Positions 1 through 5,327 of a stretch of DNA of 5,327 bases are shown here, one piece after another (the first letter of the stretch is position 1; each line of letters starts with the position of its first letter). The notes beneath the pieces are model-generated. The model did not search any database, was not told the DNA's origin, and saw only the letters and a program-made list of their open reading frames with translations. The DNA comes from an uncultured Eubacteriales bacterium (GTDB lineage Bacteria > Bacillota > Clostridia > Peptostreptococcales > Anaerovoracaceae), in NCBI GenBank assembly GCA_902765035.1, contig CACWYF010000110.1:1-5327 (forward strand). Reading direction: 5' to 3'. Both the position numbers and the translations under genes were made by a program.

Positions 1-219
1 TGTGTTGCCGTCACTGTGAACAAGTCCGGCAAGCATCGCTGCACCTGAAAGCGCTCCGCAAACGCCCTTGCCTGTTCCCATGCCGCCGCCGAATCCTTCT
101 CCCATCTTGTAGAGAAGCGATTCATCGATACCGAGAGCATCGGCAAATACGCAAGCCACCGACTGGCAGCAGTTAAATCCTGCTCTGTGCATTGCAGCTG
201 CTTTTTCAGCTCTGTCCAT
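1..219 (-). CDS. C_GCAxxG_C_C family protein, N-terminal 73 residues (runs off the left edge)
   Basis: Reading the minus strand from the ATG at 219 gives 73 codons open to the window edge, beginning MDRAEKAAAMHRAGFNCCQS. Seen: a Cys pair at residues 17-18, Cys23, a glycine-rich GEGFGGGMG stretch at about 40-48, and GVCGALSGA at 52-60 containing Cys54. This order of an N-terminal cysteine, a Gly-rich segment and a CGAxxGA-like motif is the hallmark of the C_GCAxxG_C_C family. These are small cysteine-rich proteins, probably binding metal or redox-active, whose function is not established. The later family cysteines would lie outside the window. The start is fixed by a ribosome site AAAGGAG at 236-230, ten bases upstream. 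The start codon lies inside the end of the decayed phosphatase frame upstream (overlap 206-219), so the two were probably co-transcribed or joined by a deletion. The family call is strong; the function is unknown. Confidence 0.85.
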   Translation of the reverse strand, partial: MDRAEKAAAMHRAGFNCCQSVACVFADALGIDESLLYKMGEGFGGGMGTGKGVCGALSGAAMLAGLVHSDGNT

Positions 220-718
220 TATCTTCTTTCTCCTTTGTTTCTTCTTTTCCTTCTATGACGAACCCGTGCCTGTCCTTAAGGATCTCAAATCCTGTGCCAT
301 CCGCCATGACCATCGGATACTCATGCCCCGCATTGGAAGCAGTAAGGATGCCTGTCTCTGTATCCAGTATTCCAAGCCATACCGTAACAAACATCTCCTC
401 ACGGTTGTTCGCGCAGATCTGGTCATTGACCGTCTCAAGTATCTTTGCCGGTCCGGCACCGGTCATGGCCTGATTCTTGATCATGATCTTGGATACCATC
501 ATGAACAGCGCCGCCGGGATGCCCTTCACTCTGATTGTAGCGGTACAGGTCCTCACCATCTATGATATCGGCCGCTGTGCTGGCAGTCAGAAGAGCCCCA
601 TCCTCATACTGTTCCAGGAGTGAATCACGGAATCCGTCATAGCCCACGTAGCCGACAAGCCCGGCAAAAACAGCAAGCAAAACCTGAAGTTCTGCCAGCC
701 GTTCCGTTTCAGGCCCAT
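206..718 (-). pseudogene. Decayed SpoIIE/PP2C-type serine phosphatase (frameshift, internal deletion, lost C-terminus)
   Basis: Three pieces of one protein lie in order in different frames. From ATG 718 (purine-rich AAAAGGGAAAG upstream) the product begins MGLKRNGWQNFR. Near 683 the frame must shift; a single lost base would explain it. It then continues as LLAVFAGLVGYVGYDGF, a membrane segment, and a sensor-like part ending DGEDLYRY at about 543. Near 525-543 the sequence jumps back into the first frame with KGIPAALFMMVSKIMIKNQ, followed by a block containing FVTVWLGILDTETG and NAGHEYP and ending HGFVI at about 254. That block matches the core of SpoIIE-type (PPM/PP2C) phosphatases, whose intact form has a conserved DVSGKGIPAAL start. 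The rest of the sensor, any linker domain, the first metal-binding Asp region and the C-terminal part (usually with a YTDG motif) are missing. After residue HGFVI the frame only reads the Glu/Lys-rich ribosome site of the next gene and stops at 206. Intact relatives are membrane-anchored phosphatases, often acting on anti-sigma-factor antagonists. This copy cannot be catalytic. Confidence 0.8.
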
Positions 719-842
719 ACTTTCCCTTTTACAATAATTAAAGATACCATATATCTTGTGACATCGCCATATTTCAGGGAATACAAAAAACTTATTTTGT
801 GCAAGGAATTCCGTGAAACTTCACAAAAATATTCTTCAGACT

Positions 843-873
843 TTGCAACACCTGAGCCATTTTGCCATACTAT
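843..873 (+). promoter_or_regulatory. Weak candidate promoter for the sigma-factor operon
   Basis: TTGCAA at 843-848 (4 of 6 to the -35 consensus) is followed 17 bases later by CATACT at 866-871, or 19 bases later by TACTAT at 868-873 (each 4 of 6 to the -10 consensus). Both lie in the TACTATATATATG AT-rich stretch. Transcription would start near 878-882 and give a leader of about 70 bases. This is a consensus match by eye only; no sharper alternative was found. Confidence 0.3.
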
Positions 874-878
874 ATATA

Positions 879-890
879 TGAGAGCTCTCA
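879..890. repeat. 12-bp perfect palindrome at the predicted transcription start
   Basis: TGAGAGCTCTCA is its own reverse complement. It lies directly after the AT-rich -10-like stretch, where an operator would block initiation. No specific regulator can be named. The palindrome itself is certain; the operator role is inference. Confidence 0.5.
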
Positions 891-901
891 GATAGGACAT
901 A

Positions 902-922
902 CTGTCTGCCAGGTGCAGACAG
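902..922 (+). repeat. Perfect 8-bp stem-loop in the sigma-factor leader
   Basis: CTGTCTGC (902-909) and GCAGACAG (915-922) are exact reverse complements around the five-base loop CAGGT. No T-run follows, so it is not a simple intrinsic terminator. It ends 19 bases before the GAGGT ribosome site at 941. It could be a protein-binding inverted repeat or an RNA hairpin affecting leader stability; the sequence alone does not decide. Confidence 0.55.
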
Positions 923-951
923 CAGGCGCCGCTTACAGATGAGGTAGTAAA

Positions 952-1497
952 GTGGATAGCAAATATTTAGATCTCACACATGAAATAAAAGCAGCAGAAG
1001 CAGCAGCAGCCGGCAGTAAAGAAGCATTCTGCGAGCTGTACGGAAAGTACAGAGACAAGCTGTACCGCTATGCGCTGTACCGTCTTGGAGATCCTTCAGA
1101 TGCTGAAGATGCAGTCTCGGAATGCGTGCTTGCAGCATGGCAGGGGCTGCCGGGACTCAGAAAGCCGGAGGCTTTCGGCTCATGGATATTCCGCATACTG
1201 CATGCGTGCTGTGCAAAACGCATAAAGGACTCCATAAGACTCAGGGAAAACATGCAGCGCATATATACGGAAGGCGGATCAGGTCCATCAGACAGGGGCA
1301 GCAGTCCAGCTTCCCTCTCCGTTGAGCTGACAGAGGCCCTGTCACAGCTGAATGAAGAAGAGCGAAACATAGTGCTGCTCTCAGTCCTTGGCGACCTTAC
1401 AAGCAGAGAGATATCGGAAATCACCTCCCTGACCCCGGGAGCGGTAAGATCCAAGCTGTCGAGAAGTCTCGCAAAAATGCGCGAGTACCTTTCGTAA
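952..1497 (+). CDS. ECF-type RNA polymerase sigma-70 factor
   Basis: A 181-residue protein, the usual size for extracytoplasmic-function sigma factors, which direct RNA polymerase to a small regulon when released from an anti-sigma factor. Region 2 spans about residues 24-90: FCELYGKYRDKLYRYALYRL, then the region 2.2-like DAEDAVSECVLAAWQ, then EAFGSWIFRIL. A Ser/Gly-rich linker follows at about 107-122. Region 4 spans about 127-180 with the helix-turn-helix LTSREISEITSLTPGAVRSK, binding the -35 element. No region 1.1 or 3 is present, as expected for ECF factors. The start is the GTG at 952, chosen because GAGGT at 941-945 sits six bases upstream; no better-placed start was seen. An Ala-rich stretch (about residues 13-20) is encoded by CAG-type repeats and lies outside the conserved domains. 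The gene for a membrane beta-propeller protein follows after 16 bases, suggesting an operon and a sigma/anti-sigma relation. The regulon is unknown. Confidence 0.92.
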   Translation: MDSKYLDLTHEIKAAEAAAAGSKEAFCELYGKYRDKLYRYALYRLGDPSDAEDAVSECVLAAWQGLPGLRKPEAFGSWIFRILHACCAKRIKDSIRLRENMQRIYTEGGSGPSDRGSSPASLSVELTEALSQLNEEERNIVLLSVLGDLTSREISEITSLTPGAVRSKLSRSLAKMREYLS

Positions 1498-1513
1498 GAT
1501 AGGAGAGACGGAA

Positions 1514-3562
1514 ATGAACAGAAACACAGATCACTTTGAAGATCTTGAATATATCAGATCACTATTCGATGCAGATGATGTCCATGCGCCGGACAGCCTC
1601 TCAGCGGAGAACATCATGGCAATGCTGCCTGACCGCGCTGATGAAAAGCCAGTGCAGGAAACCCCTGATTACTCTTCAGATATCACTGAATATTCCTCAC
1701 CGGATAAGCCCGAGCGAAAGCCTGTATTCACCAGAACTGCAGTAAAGCGACTGGCAGTAACCGCAGCCTGCCTGATCTTTGCAGTATTCGGTGGGGTTCA
1801 GCTCTATCAGACTGTTACTGCTCCTCCTGATACAAGCATTCAGAACGGAGAGCTGTACACTTTCAAGGACAAGTCTGAAATAGAGCATCTTGTAAGCAGC
1901 CTTGACCGCTCACAGGATATTCTATATGATGGAGATATTCTTGAAGAGTCGGAAATGATCTCTGAGGATTCCGCCCCTGCTACGGGAAGCATGGATGCAG
2001 GAAGCGGCAATATGGTCCGCTCAGAAGCAAAATCCTCATCATCAGCCGGTGATCATTCTGATACCTATCTTCAGGTCGAAGATGTCGACGAAGCGGATAT
2101 CGTCAAGACAGACGGAAGATATATCTACTATGTCAGCAACGACCGCGAGGTCATCATACTCAGCGCTGACAACGGCAAGACACAGATGATGTCGAAGATA
2201 GGCGCCGGAGAAGTCGAGAACTACGTCCATGACATTTTCCTTAAGGGTGACACTCTGATCACTGTCGGTTATGTGTATGACGGGGACGACGGATATACCG
2301 GTGTCACGACATATGATATCTCCGACCGGAAAAAGCCTGAGATGATCACATCCTTCCGCCAGACAGGCACGATAGTATCGAGCCGCATGGTCGGAAACTA
2401 TGTATACCTTGTCACCAGAGACAGTGTATATAAGGGCGGCCGCGTACTGCCTAAATGCACAGTTGACGGAAACTATGCGGAAATGACTCCGGACAGCATC
2501 TGCTGCGTACCTGAGCCTGAACTGCCTTCATACATAGTCCTCAGCGCGATCGACATCACGTCAGGCAAGGATGCAAAATGTAAGAGTTCAGCGATTTTCG
2601 GGGCATCTGAAGAAGTCTACTGCAATGACCACAATCTGTACACAACAGCCACAGAGTGGGACGATAAGACAGAAAGCTCCGCTACAAGGATCGTAAGAGC
2701 CTCGCTGGACGGCCTGAAAGTGAAGTTCAACGCCACCGTAAAGGTCCGCGGAAGGATCGATGACCAGTTCTCCATGGACGAGAAAGACGGATACTTCCGC
2801 ATCGCCACAACTTCCCAGCGTGACGGAATGGATGTCAACAACCTCTTCATTCTGGACAAGGATCTTAAGGAAACAGGCACACTCTCCGGTTTTGCCCGCA
2901 ACGAGAGCATCAAAGCCGTCAGGTATTTTGGAGACAAAGCCTATGTCATCACTTATGAGCAGATCGACCCTCTCTTCATCATAGACCTGAGCGATCCGGA
3001 GAATCCATCAATAGATGGTGAAGTGAAGATAGACGGGTTCTCCACCCTGCTTGTTCCGGCCGGTGAAGGCAGACTTCTCGGCATCGGTCATGCGACAGGC
3101 GATAACGGATACGGCGGTGAATATGCTGCCGGACTCAAGCTGGTCCTGTTCGATATAAGCAATCCTTCAGCACCGAAGGTCCTTGACAGCAAAGAGTTCA
3201 AGGATATGAGCAGCCCTGCACAGGACACGCACAAGGCACTGACCGTCAACAGCAAAGACGGATGGTATGCAGTACCTTACAGCGTTTATAACTATGAGGA
3301 TGAGCCGCTCATCATAGAGGAAGAAGGACCAGCTGATGCATCAGCATCAGAAACAGAACCTCCTGAAGAAATCGAAAGTGAGATCTACAGCGATCCTCAG
3401 TTCGAGGCCGGAGTCCTCGTATTCGGCGCTGATGACAAACTGAACATCTATGACCAGCACAGCCTTTCAGAGAATTATCTCACAAGGAGCGTCTACATAG
3501 GCGACTACATCTACGCGCTCGATGAGGAAGGAAACGTAAGCAGTTTCAGATTTACAAAATAA
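1514..3562 (+). CDS. Single-pass membrane protein with extracytoplasmic Beta_propel domain; putative anti-sigma factor
   Basis: A 682-residue protein. Residues 1-78 are hydrophilic and acidic, with LEYIRSLFDADDVHAPDSLS near the start. One hydrophobic segment lies at about 79-99 (AVTAACLIFAVFGGVQLY), preceded by Arg/Lys, which places the N-terminus in the cytoplasm and the remainder outside. A Ser/Asp-rich stalk spans about 105-183. At 185-207 is the signature YLQVEDVDEADIVKTDGRYI, typical of the Beta_propel family (secreted beta-propellers distantly related to WD40). Blade-like repeats recur: YDISDRKKP at 267, IDLSDPENP at 490 and FDISNPSAP at 546. An acidic loop lies at about 595-628. Cys315, 330, 331, 356 and 370 are all extracytoplasmic and could form disulfides. 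The start ATG has AGGAG at 1501-1505. It directly follows the ECF sigma gene, where an anti-sigma factor is normally encoded. The N-terminus has no zinc-binding HxxxCxxC motif, so it is not a standard ZAS anti-sigma. The family call is firm; the anti-sigma role is inferred from position and topology. Confidence 0.88.
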   Translation: MNRNTDHFEDLEYIRSLFDADDVHAPDSLSAENIMAMLPDRADEKPVQETPDYSSDITEYSSPDKPERKPVFTRTAVKRLAVTAACLIFAVFGGVQLYQTVTAPPDTSIQNGELYTFKDKSEIEHLVSSLDRSQDILYDGDILEESEMISEDSAPATGSMDAGSGNMVRSEAKSSSSAGDHSDTYLQVEDVDEADIVKTDGRYIYYVSNDREVIILSADNGKTQMMSKIGAGEVENYVHDIFLKGDTLITVGYVYDGDDGYTGVTTYDISDRKKPEMITSFRQTGTIVSSRMVGNYVYLVTRDSVYKGGRVLPKCTVDGNYAEMTPDSICCVPEPELPSYIVLSAIDITSGKDAKCKSSAIFGASEEVYCNDHNLYTTATEWDDKTESSATRIVRASLDGLKVKFNATVKVRGRIDDQFSMDEKDGYFRIATTSQRDGMDVNNLFILDKDLKETGTLSGFARNESIKAVRYFGDKAYVITYEQIDPLFIIDLSDPENPSIDGEVKIDGFSTLLVPAGEGRLLGIGHATGDNGYGGEYAAGLKLVLFDISNPSAPKVLDSKEFKDMSSPAQDTHKALTVNSKDGWYAVPYSVYNYEDEPLIIEEEGPADASASETEPPEEIESEIYSDPQFEAGVLVFGADDKLNIYDQHSLSENYLTRSVYIGDYIYALDEEGNVSSFRFTK

Positions 3563-3577
3563 ATGCCATATACTAAA

Positions 3578-3617
3578 GGGAGCAGATCAGCAAGTATACT
3601 GATCCGCTCCCTTTTTT
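3578..3617 (+). terminator. Intrinsic terminator after the sigma operon, probably bidirectional
   Basis: GGGAGCAGATCAG (3578-3590) pairs with CTGATCCGCTCCC (3599-3611) over 13 positions with one A/C mismatch, around an eight-base loop, and six Ts follow (3612-3617). It starts 15 bases after the stop codon of the beta-propeller gene. In the minus-strand transcript the mismatch becomes a G-U pair, and the end of that stem is followed by TTTAGTAT. The same structure can therefore stop the convergent lyase gene, though its U-tract is weaker. Confidence 0.88.
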
Positions 3618-3630
3618 ATATATAAATACC

Positions 3631-5079
3631 CTATTGATCTTCTCCGAAGTCTGCGATGAATGCAGCTGCGAGCTTCTCCGGCCAGTCTGAAGTCGGCTCG
3701 AGTCTGCCTGTGAAGAATCTCAGCGTCTTAGGCTCATGAACGAACTTGAGTCCTCCGACGAGATCTCTGTGGTCATACAGCCACTTCACCCTGTCTATCA
3801 CGTATTCGACCTGCGAAAGTGTGAATACTCTTCTTGGAAGAGCGAGTCTTACAAGCTCCATCGAAGCCAGTCTCTCGCTGCCGTCAGGATTTCTCTCTTC
3901 TGAGAGAGTACCTCTCTCCATTCCCCTGATGCCTCCGCAGATGTAGAATGCGCAGGTCAGTGCTCCGGCAGGATATTCCTCCTGAGAGATGTGGCTGACG
4001 AATTCGCTGGCGTTTACATGCGCTCCGAGTCCGCCGCCCGGGGTGATCATTGGTACTCCGTAATCAGCAAGCTGGTCAACGCAGTATTTGATGAACTGCG
4101 GTCCCTGCGAGATGATATCCATGTCCATGGATTCATCGAATCCTACAGTCATAGCCTCGATCTCTCTTACGGACATGCCTCCGTAAGTAAGGAATCCCTC
4201 GAACATCGGCACGAGATCCTCCATTGAGTGGAACAGCGCCTCATCCCTTACGAGGATGGCTCCTCCGCGGGCAAAACCGAATTTACGTGCGGAGAAGTAG
4301 ATGATATCGAACTGATCCGCTATCTCGCGTGTGATCTCGCGGATGGTCATGTCCTTGCATGCTTCCTCTCTGATCTTGTTGAAGTACAGATTGTCCTGCA
4401 GAAGAGAAGCATCCATTACCGAGATGATCCCGTGTTTTCTGGCAATGGCACAGGCATCCTTGAAGTTCTGTACCGATACAGGCTGTCCGCCGATAAGGTT
4501 GGTCCCGGCCTCCAGTCTCATGAAAGCGACATTCTCAGCACCTTCCTTCGCAATGCACGCCTCAAGTTTGTCGAGATCTATATCGCCCTTGAAAGGCAGA
4601 TCGCTGACAGCCTCAAGACCTTCATCCTTGACCAGCTCCTCAACATGACCTCCGAGTCTTGTGATATGCGCTTTGGTCGTAGTGAAGTGATAATTCATTA
4701 TTACGCAGTTGCCCGGCTTCACGAACCTCTCTGCCAGGATGTTCTCACATGCTCTTCCCTGGTGAGCAGGAAGGCAGTACTTTATACCGAATATCTCCTC
4801 AAGCTTATCGACCATGCGGTAGAATGATTCGCTCCCTGCATATGCGTCATCAGGTGTCATCATAGCAGCAAGCTGGTTGTCACTCATGGCATTGACACCG
4901 GAATCGGTGAGCATGTCCATGAAGATGTCACCGTTGTGCAGCTGGAATGTGTTGAATCCGGCATCCTTCATCTTCTGAAGTCTCTGCTCTGCCGGAAGCA
5001 GATTGAGCTGCTGCACGATCTTGACCTTGTGCATCTCCATTGGAATAGGTTCGTGATCATAAAACTTAATAGCGGGCAT
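3631..5079 (-). CDS. PLP-dependent beta-eliminating lyase, tryptophanase/tyrosine phenol-lyase family
   Basis: A 482-residue cytoplasmic fold-type I PLP enzyme of the family that splits tryptophan to indole, or tyrosine to phenol, plus pyruvate and ammonia. By eye alignment to Citrobacter tyrosine phenol-lyase (TPL) and E. coli TnaA, it keeps LTDSG (57-61), Tyr87, HQGR with Arg109, Asn194 in the GGQPVS region, Asp223 (pyridine nitrogen), the PLP lysine Lys266 in SARK, Tyr299, and substrate-carboxylate Arg411 in RLALPRR. The aromatic-ring pocket looks TPL-like: Thr133 (TPL Thr124), Arg389 in GMERG (TPL Arg381; Ile in TnaA) and Phe455 in LRFF (TPL Phe448; His in TnaA). It is odd that the Arg after Asp-x-x (TPL Arg217) is Leu226 and the GGHA histidine is replaced within PGGGLGAH, so it belongs to a divergent branch and its substrate is not settled. 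It has about 20 extra C-terminal residues. The start is ATG 5079, eight bases after AAGGAGG (5094-5088); an in-frame ATG at 5127 is less likely. It converges on the sigma operon. Confidence 0.9.
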   Translation of the reverse strand: MPAIKFYDHEPIPMEMHKVKIVQQLNLLPAEQRLQKMKDAGFNTFQLHNGDIFMDMLTDSGVNAMSDNQLAAMMTPDDAYAGSESFYRMVDKLEEIFGIKYCLPAHQGRACENILAERFVKPGNCVIMNYHFTTTKAHITRLGGHVEELVKDEGLEAVSDLPFKGDIDLDKLEACIAKEGAENVAFMRLEAGTNLIGGQPVSVQNFKDACAIARKHGIISVMDASLLQDNLYFNKIREEACKDMTIREITREIADQFDIIYFSARKFGFARGGAILVRDEALFHSMEDLVPMFEGFLTYGGMSVREIEAMTVGFDESMDMDIISQGPQFIKYCVDQLADYGVPMITPGGGLGAHVNASEFVSHISQEEYPAGALTCAFYICGGIRGMERGTLSEERNPDGSERLASMELVRLALPRRVFTLSQVEYVIDRVKWLYDHRDLVGGLKFVHEPKTLRFFTGRLEPTSDWPEKLAAAFIADFGEDQ

Positions 5080-5087
5080 TGTTGTTT

Positions 5088-5094
5088 CCTCCTT
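5088..5094 (-). promoter_or_regulatory. Strong ribosome binding site that sets the lyase start
   Basis: AAGGAGG on the minus strand lies eight bases before the ATG at 5079. It decides for the 482-residue product over the 498-residue reading that begins at 5127; the extra 16 residues of that reading are Lys-rich and its last codons are encoded by this site itself. Confidence 0.85.
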
Positions 5095-5158
5095 GTCCTT
5101 AATAACCTTTTTTATTTTTCGCGACATTCATGTACCCCTCAGTCACGTGCCGGCAATC

Positions 5159-5220
5159 GAGTAGGGGCTAACTTGTAGCCCCTCTCACACCACCGTACAT
5201 GCCGTTCGGCATACGGCGGT
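5159..5220 (-). ncRNA. Group II intron domains V and VI
   Basis: Domain V (5220-5189): ACCGCCGTA pairs with TACGGTGGT over nine positions (one G-U), then a UGCC/GGCA upper stem with a GAAC loop and a two-base UG bulge on the 3' side, close to the usual 34-nt size. Domain VI (5186-5159): GAGAGGGGCTA pairs with TAGCCCCT-CTC around the loop CAAGT. The single unpaired base is A5162, the expected branch-point adenosine for lariat formation. Domain V is the catalytic metal-binding hairpin. Both stems are fully paired, so this end of the ribozyme looks intact. Confidence 0.85.
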
Positions 5221-5327
5221 TCAACCCGATAAGTAGTAATCTACACAGCTGAGAAGTCCTCGCCTTGCGAGGATTTCTTTGCTGATGAAGTGCAGTCCTG
5301 AGGTTTTGACTACTGCTTGGTAGTGGT
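5221..5327 (-). CDS. ltrA: Group II intron reverse transcriptase/maturase (LtrA-like), C-terminal 34 residues
   Basis: The minus-strand frame ends HYQAVVKTSGLHFISKEILA-RRGLLSCVDYYLSG and stops with TGA at 5223-5221, one base before domain V. The pattern GLHFISKEILARRG-L-S-DYYL matches the C-terminal tail typical of LtrA-like intron-encoded proteins (the multi-domain protein has reverse transcriptase, maturase and DNA-binding regions and helps splicing and retrohoming). Only the tail is present because the window ends, so catalytic motifs such as YADD cannot be checked. The position directly upstream of domain V fits a protein encoded in domain IV. Confidence 0.8.
   Translation of the reverse strand, partial: HYQAVVKTSGLHFISKEILARRGLLSCVDYYLSG

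Larger units (their letters stand above)
719..951. other. Divergent intergenic region between the phosphatase remnant and the sigma-factor operon
   Basis: No convincing gene is seen in these 233 bases. They are AT-rich in the first two thirds. They must hold the start signals for the plus-strand sigma operon and the former start signals of the minus-strand phosphatase. Recognisable elements are a weak promoter candidate (843-873), a 12-bp palindrome (879-890), a perfect hairpin (902-922) and the sigma gene's ribosome site (GAGGT at 941-945). Confidence 0.7.
5156..5327 (-). mobile_element. Group II intron, 3' end (body runs off the right edge)
   Basis: The minus strand holds, in order, the C-terminus of an intron-encoded reverse transcriptase/maturase, domain V and domain VI, which is the standard layout of a bacterial mobile group II intron. 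The 3' boundary is set at 5156 because the bulged branch-point A is at 5162 and the sequence ends GAU there, seven positions counting the A, fitting the RAY-type 3' end; one base further is also possible. The 5' part (domains I-IV and most of the protein) lies outside the window, so whether the intron is complete or mobile cannot be judged. It reads in the same direction as the lyase gene, which starts 76 bases downstream. Confidence 0.85.

Noticed and set aside
192..565. Plus-strand frames of 93 and 99 codons across the phosphatase remnant
   Set aside because: The minus strand there clearly encodes SpoIIE-type phosphatase motifs; the plus-strand products are antisense shadows.
814..842. TGAAAC motif resembling an ECF -35 element, which would suggest autoregulation of the sigma gene
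   Set aside because: No CGT-type -10 element is found at the required spacing downstream, so the match is probably chance.
620..900. Open frames of 63 and 91 codons in the region before the sigma gene, one per strand
   Set aside because: They overlap the phosphatase remnant or AT-rich promoter DNA, lack ribosome sites and show no protein-like pattern.
985..1015. CAG-rich repeat at the start of the sigma gene
   Set aside because: It encodes an Ala-rich linker before region 2 and is too short and imperfect to be a meaningful repeat element.
4228..4827. 199-codon open frame on the plus strand inside the lyase gene
   Set aside because: It lies wholly antisense to a strongly conserved enzyme, has no clear ribosome site and no recognisable domain; it is a by-product of the lyase codon use.
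5080..5127. In-frame N-terminal extension of the lyase from the ATG at 5127
   Set aside because: The AAGGAGG at 5094-5088 is perfectly placed for the ATG at 5079, and the extension is a Lys-rich stretch without family similarity.
5080..5155. TnaC-like leader peptide controlling the lyase gene
   Set aside because: The 76-base exon has no separate small frame with the Trp codon expected of a TnaC peptide; anything further upstream lies in the intron or outside the window.
5129..5156. Promoter-like TTGCCG and TACATG pair at the intron/exon junction
   Set aside because: The -10 matches only 3 of 6 positions and the pair straddles the intron boundary; too weak to call.

Overview
The window looks like chromosomal DNA of a low-to-mid GC anaerobic Bacillota (Clostridia; family not resolved). 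This rests on purine-rich AGGAG-type ribosome binding sites, clostridial-style protein families (C_GCAxxG_C_C protein, SpoIIE-type phosphatase, sigma factor paired with a Beta_propel membrane protein, tryptophanase/tyrosine phenol-lyase) and a bacterial group II intron. The organism assignment is inference from family content only.

Left part (1-718, minus strand): the start of a C_GCAxxG_C_C family gene runs off the left edge. Directly upstream of it, and slightly overlapping it, lies a decayed SpoIIE/PP2C-type phosphatase gene. That gene keeps its start, membrane segment and a block of the catalytic domain, but has a frameshift, a large internal deletion and a missing C-terminus.

Middle part (719-3617, plus strand): a 233-bp divergent intergenic region carries a weak promoter candidate, a 12-bp palindrome and a perfect 8-bp hairpin. 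It is followed by a two-gene operon: an ECF-type sigma-70 factor (GTG start), then after 16 bp a 682-residue single-pass membrane protein with a short cytoplasmic N-terminus and a large extracytoplasmic Beta_propel domain. The arrangement suggests a sigma/anti-sigma pair with an unusual sensor. A strong stem-loop ends the operon and probably also serves the convergent gene.

Right part (3631-5327, minus strand): a PLP-dependent beta-eliminating lyase of the tryptophanase/tyrosine phenol-lyase family. Its ring-binding residues resemble tyrosine phenol-lyase, but two residues expected near PLP are replaced. Seventy-six bases upstream of its start codon is the 3' end of a group II intron on the same strand. 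The C-terminus of the intron-encoded reverse transcriptase/maturase, domain V, and domain VI with a bulged branch-point adenosine are all recognisable. The rest of the intron lies beyond the right edge. The lyase gene therefore sits directly behind an intron that interrupts either its leader or the tail of an upstream gene.
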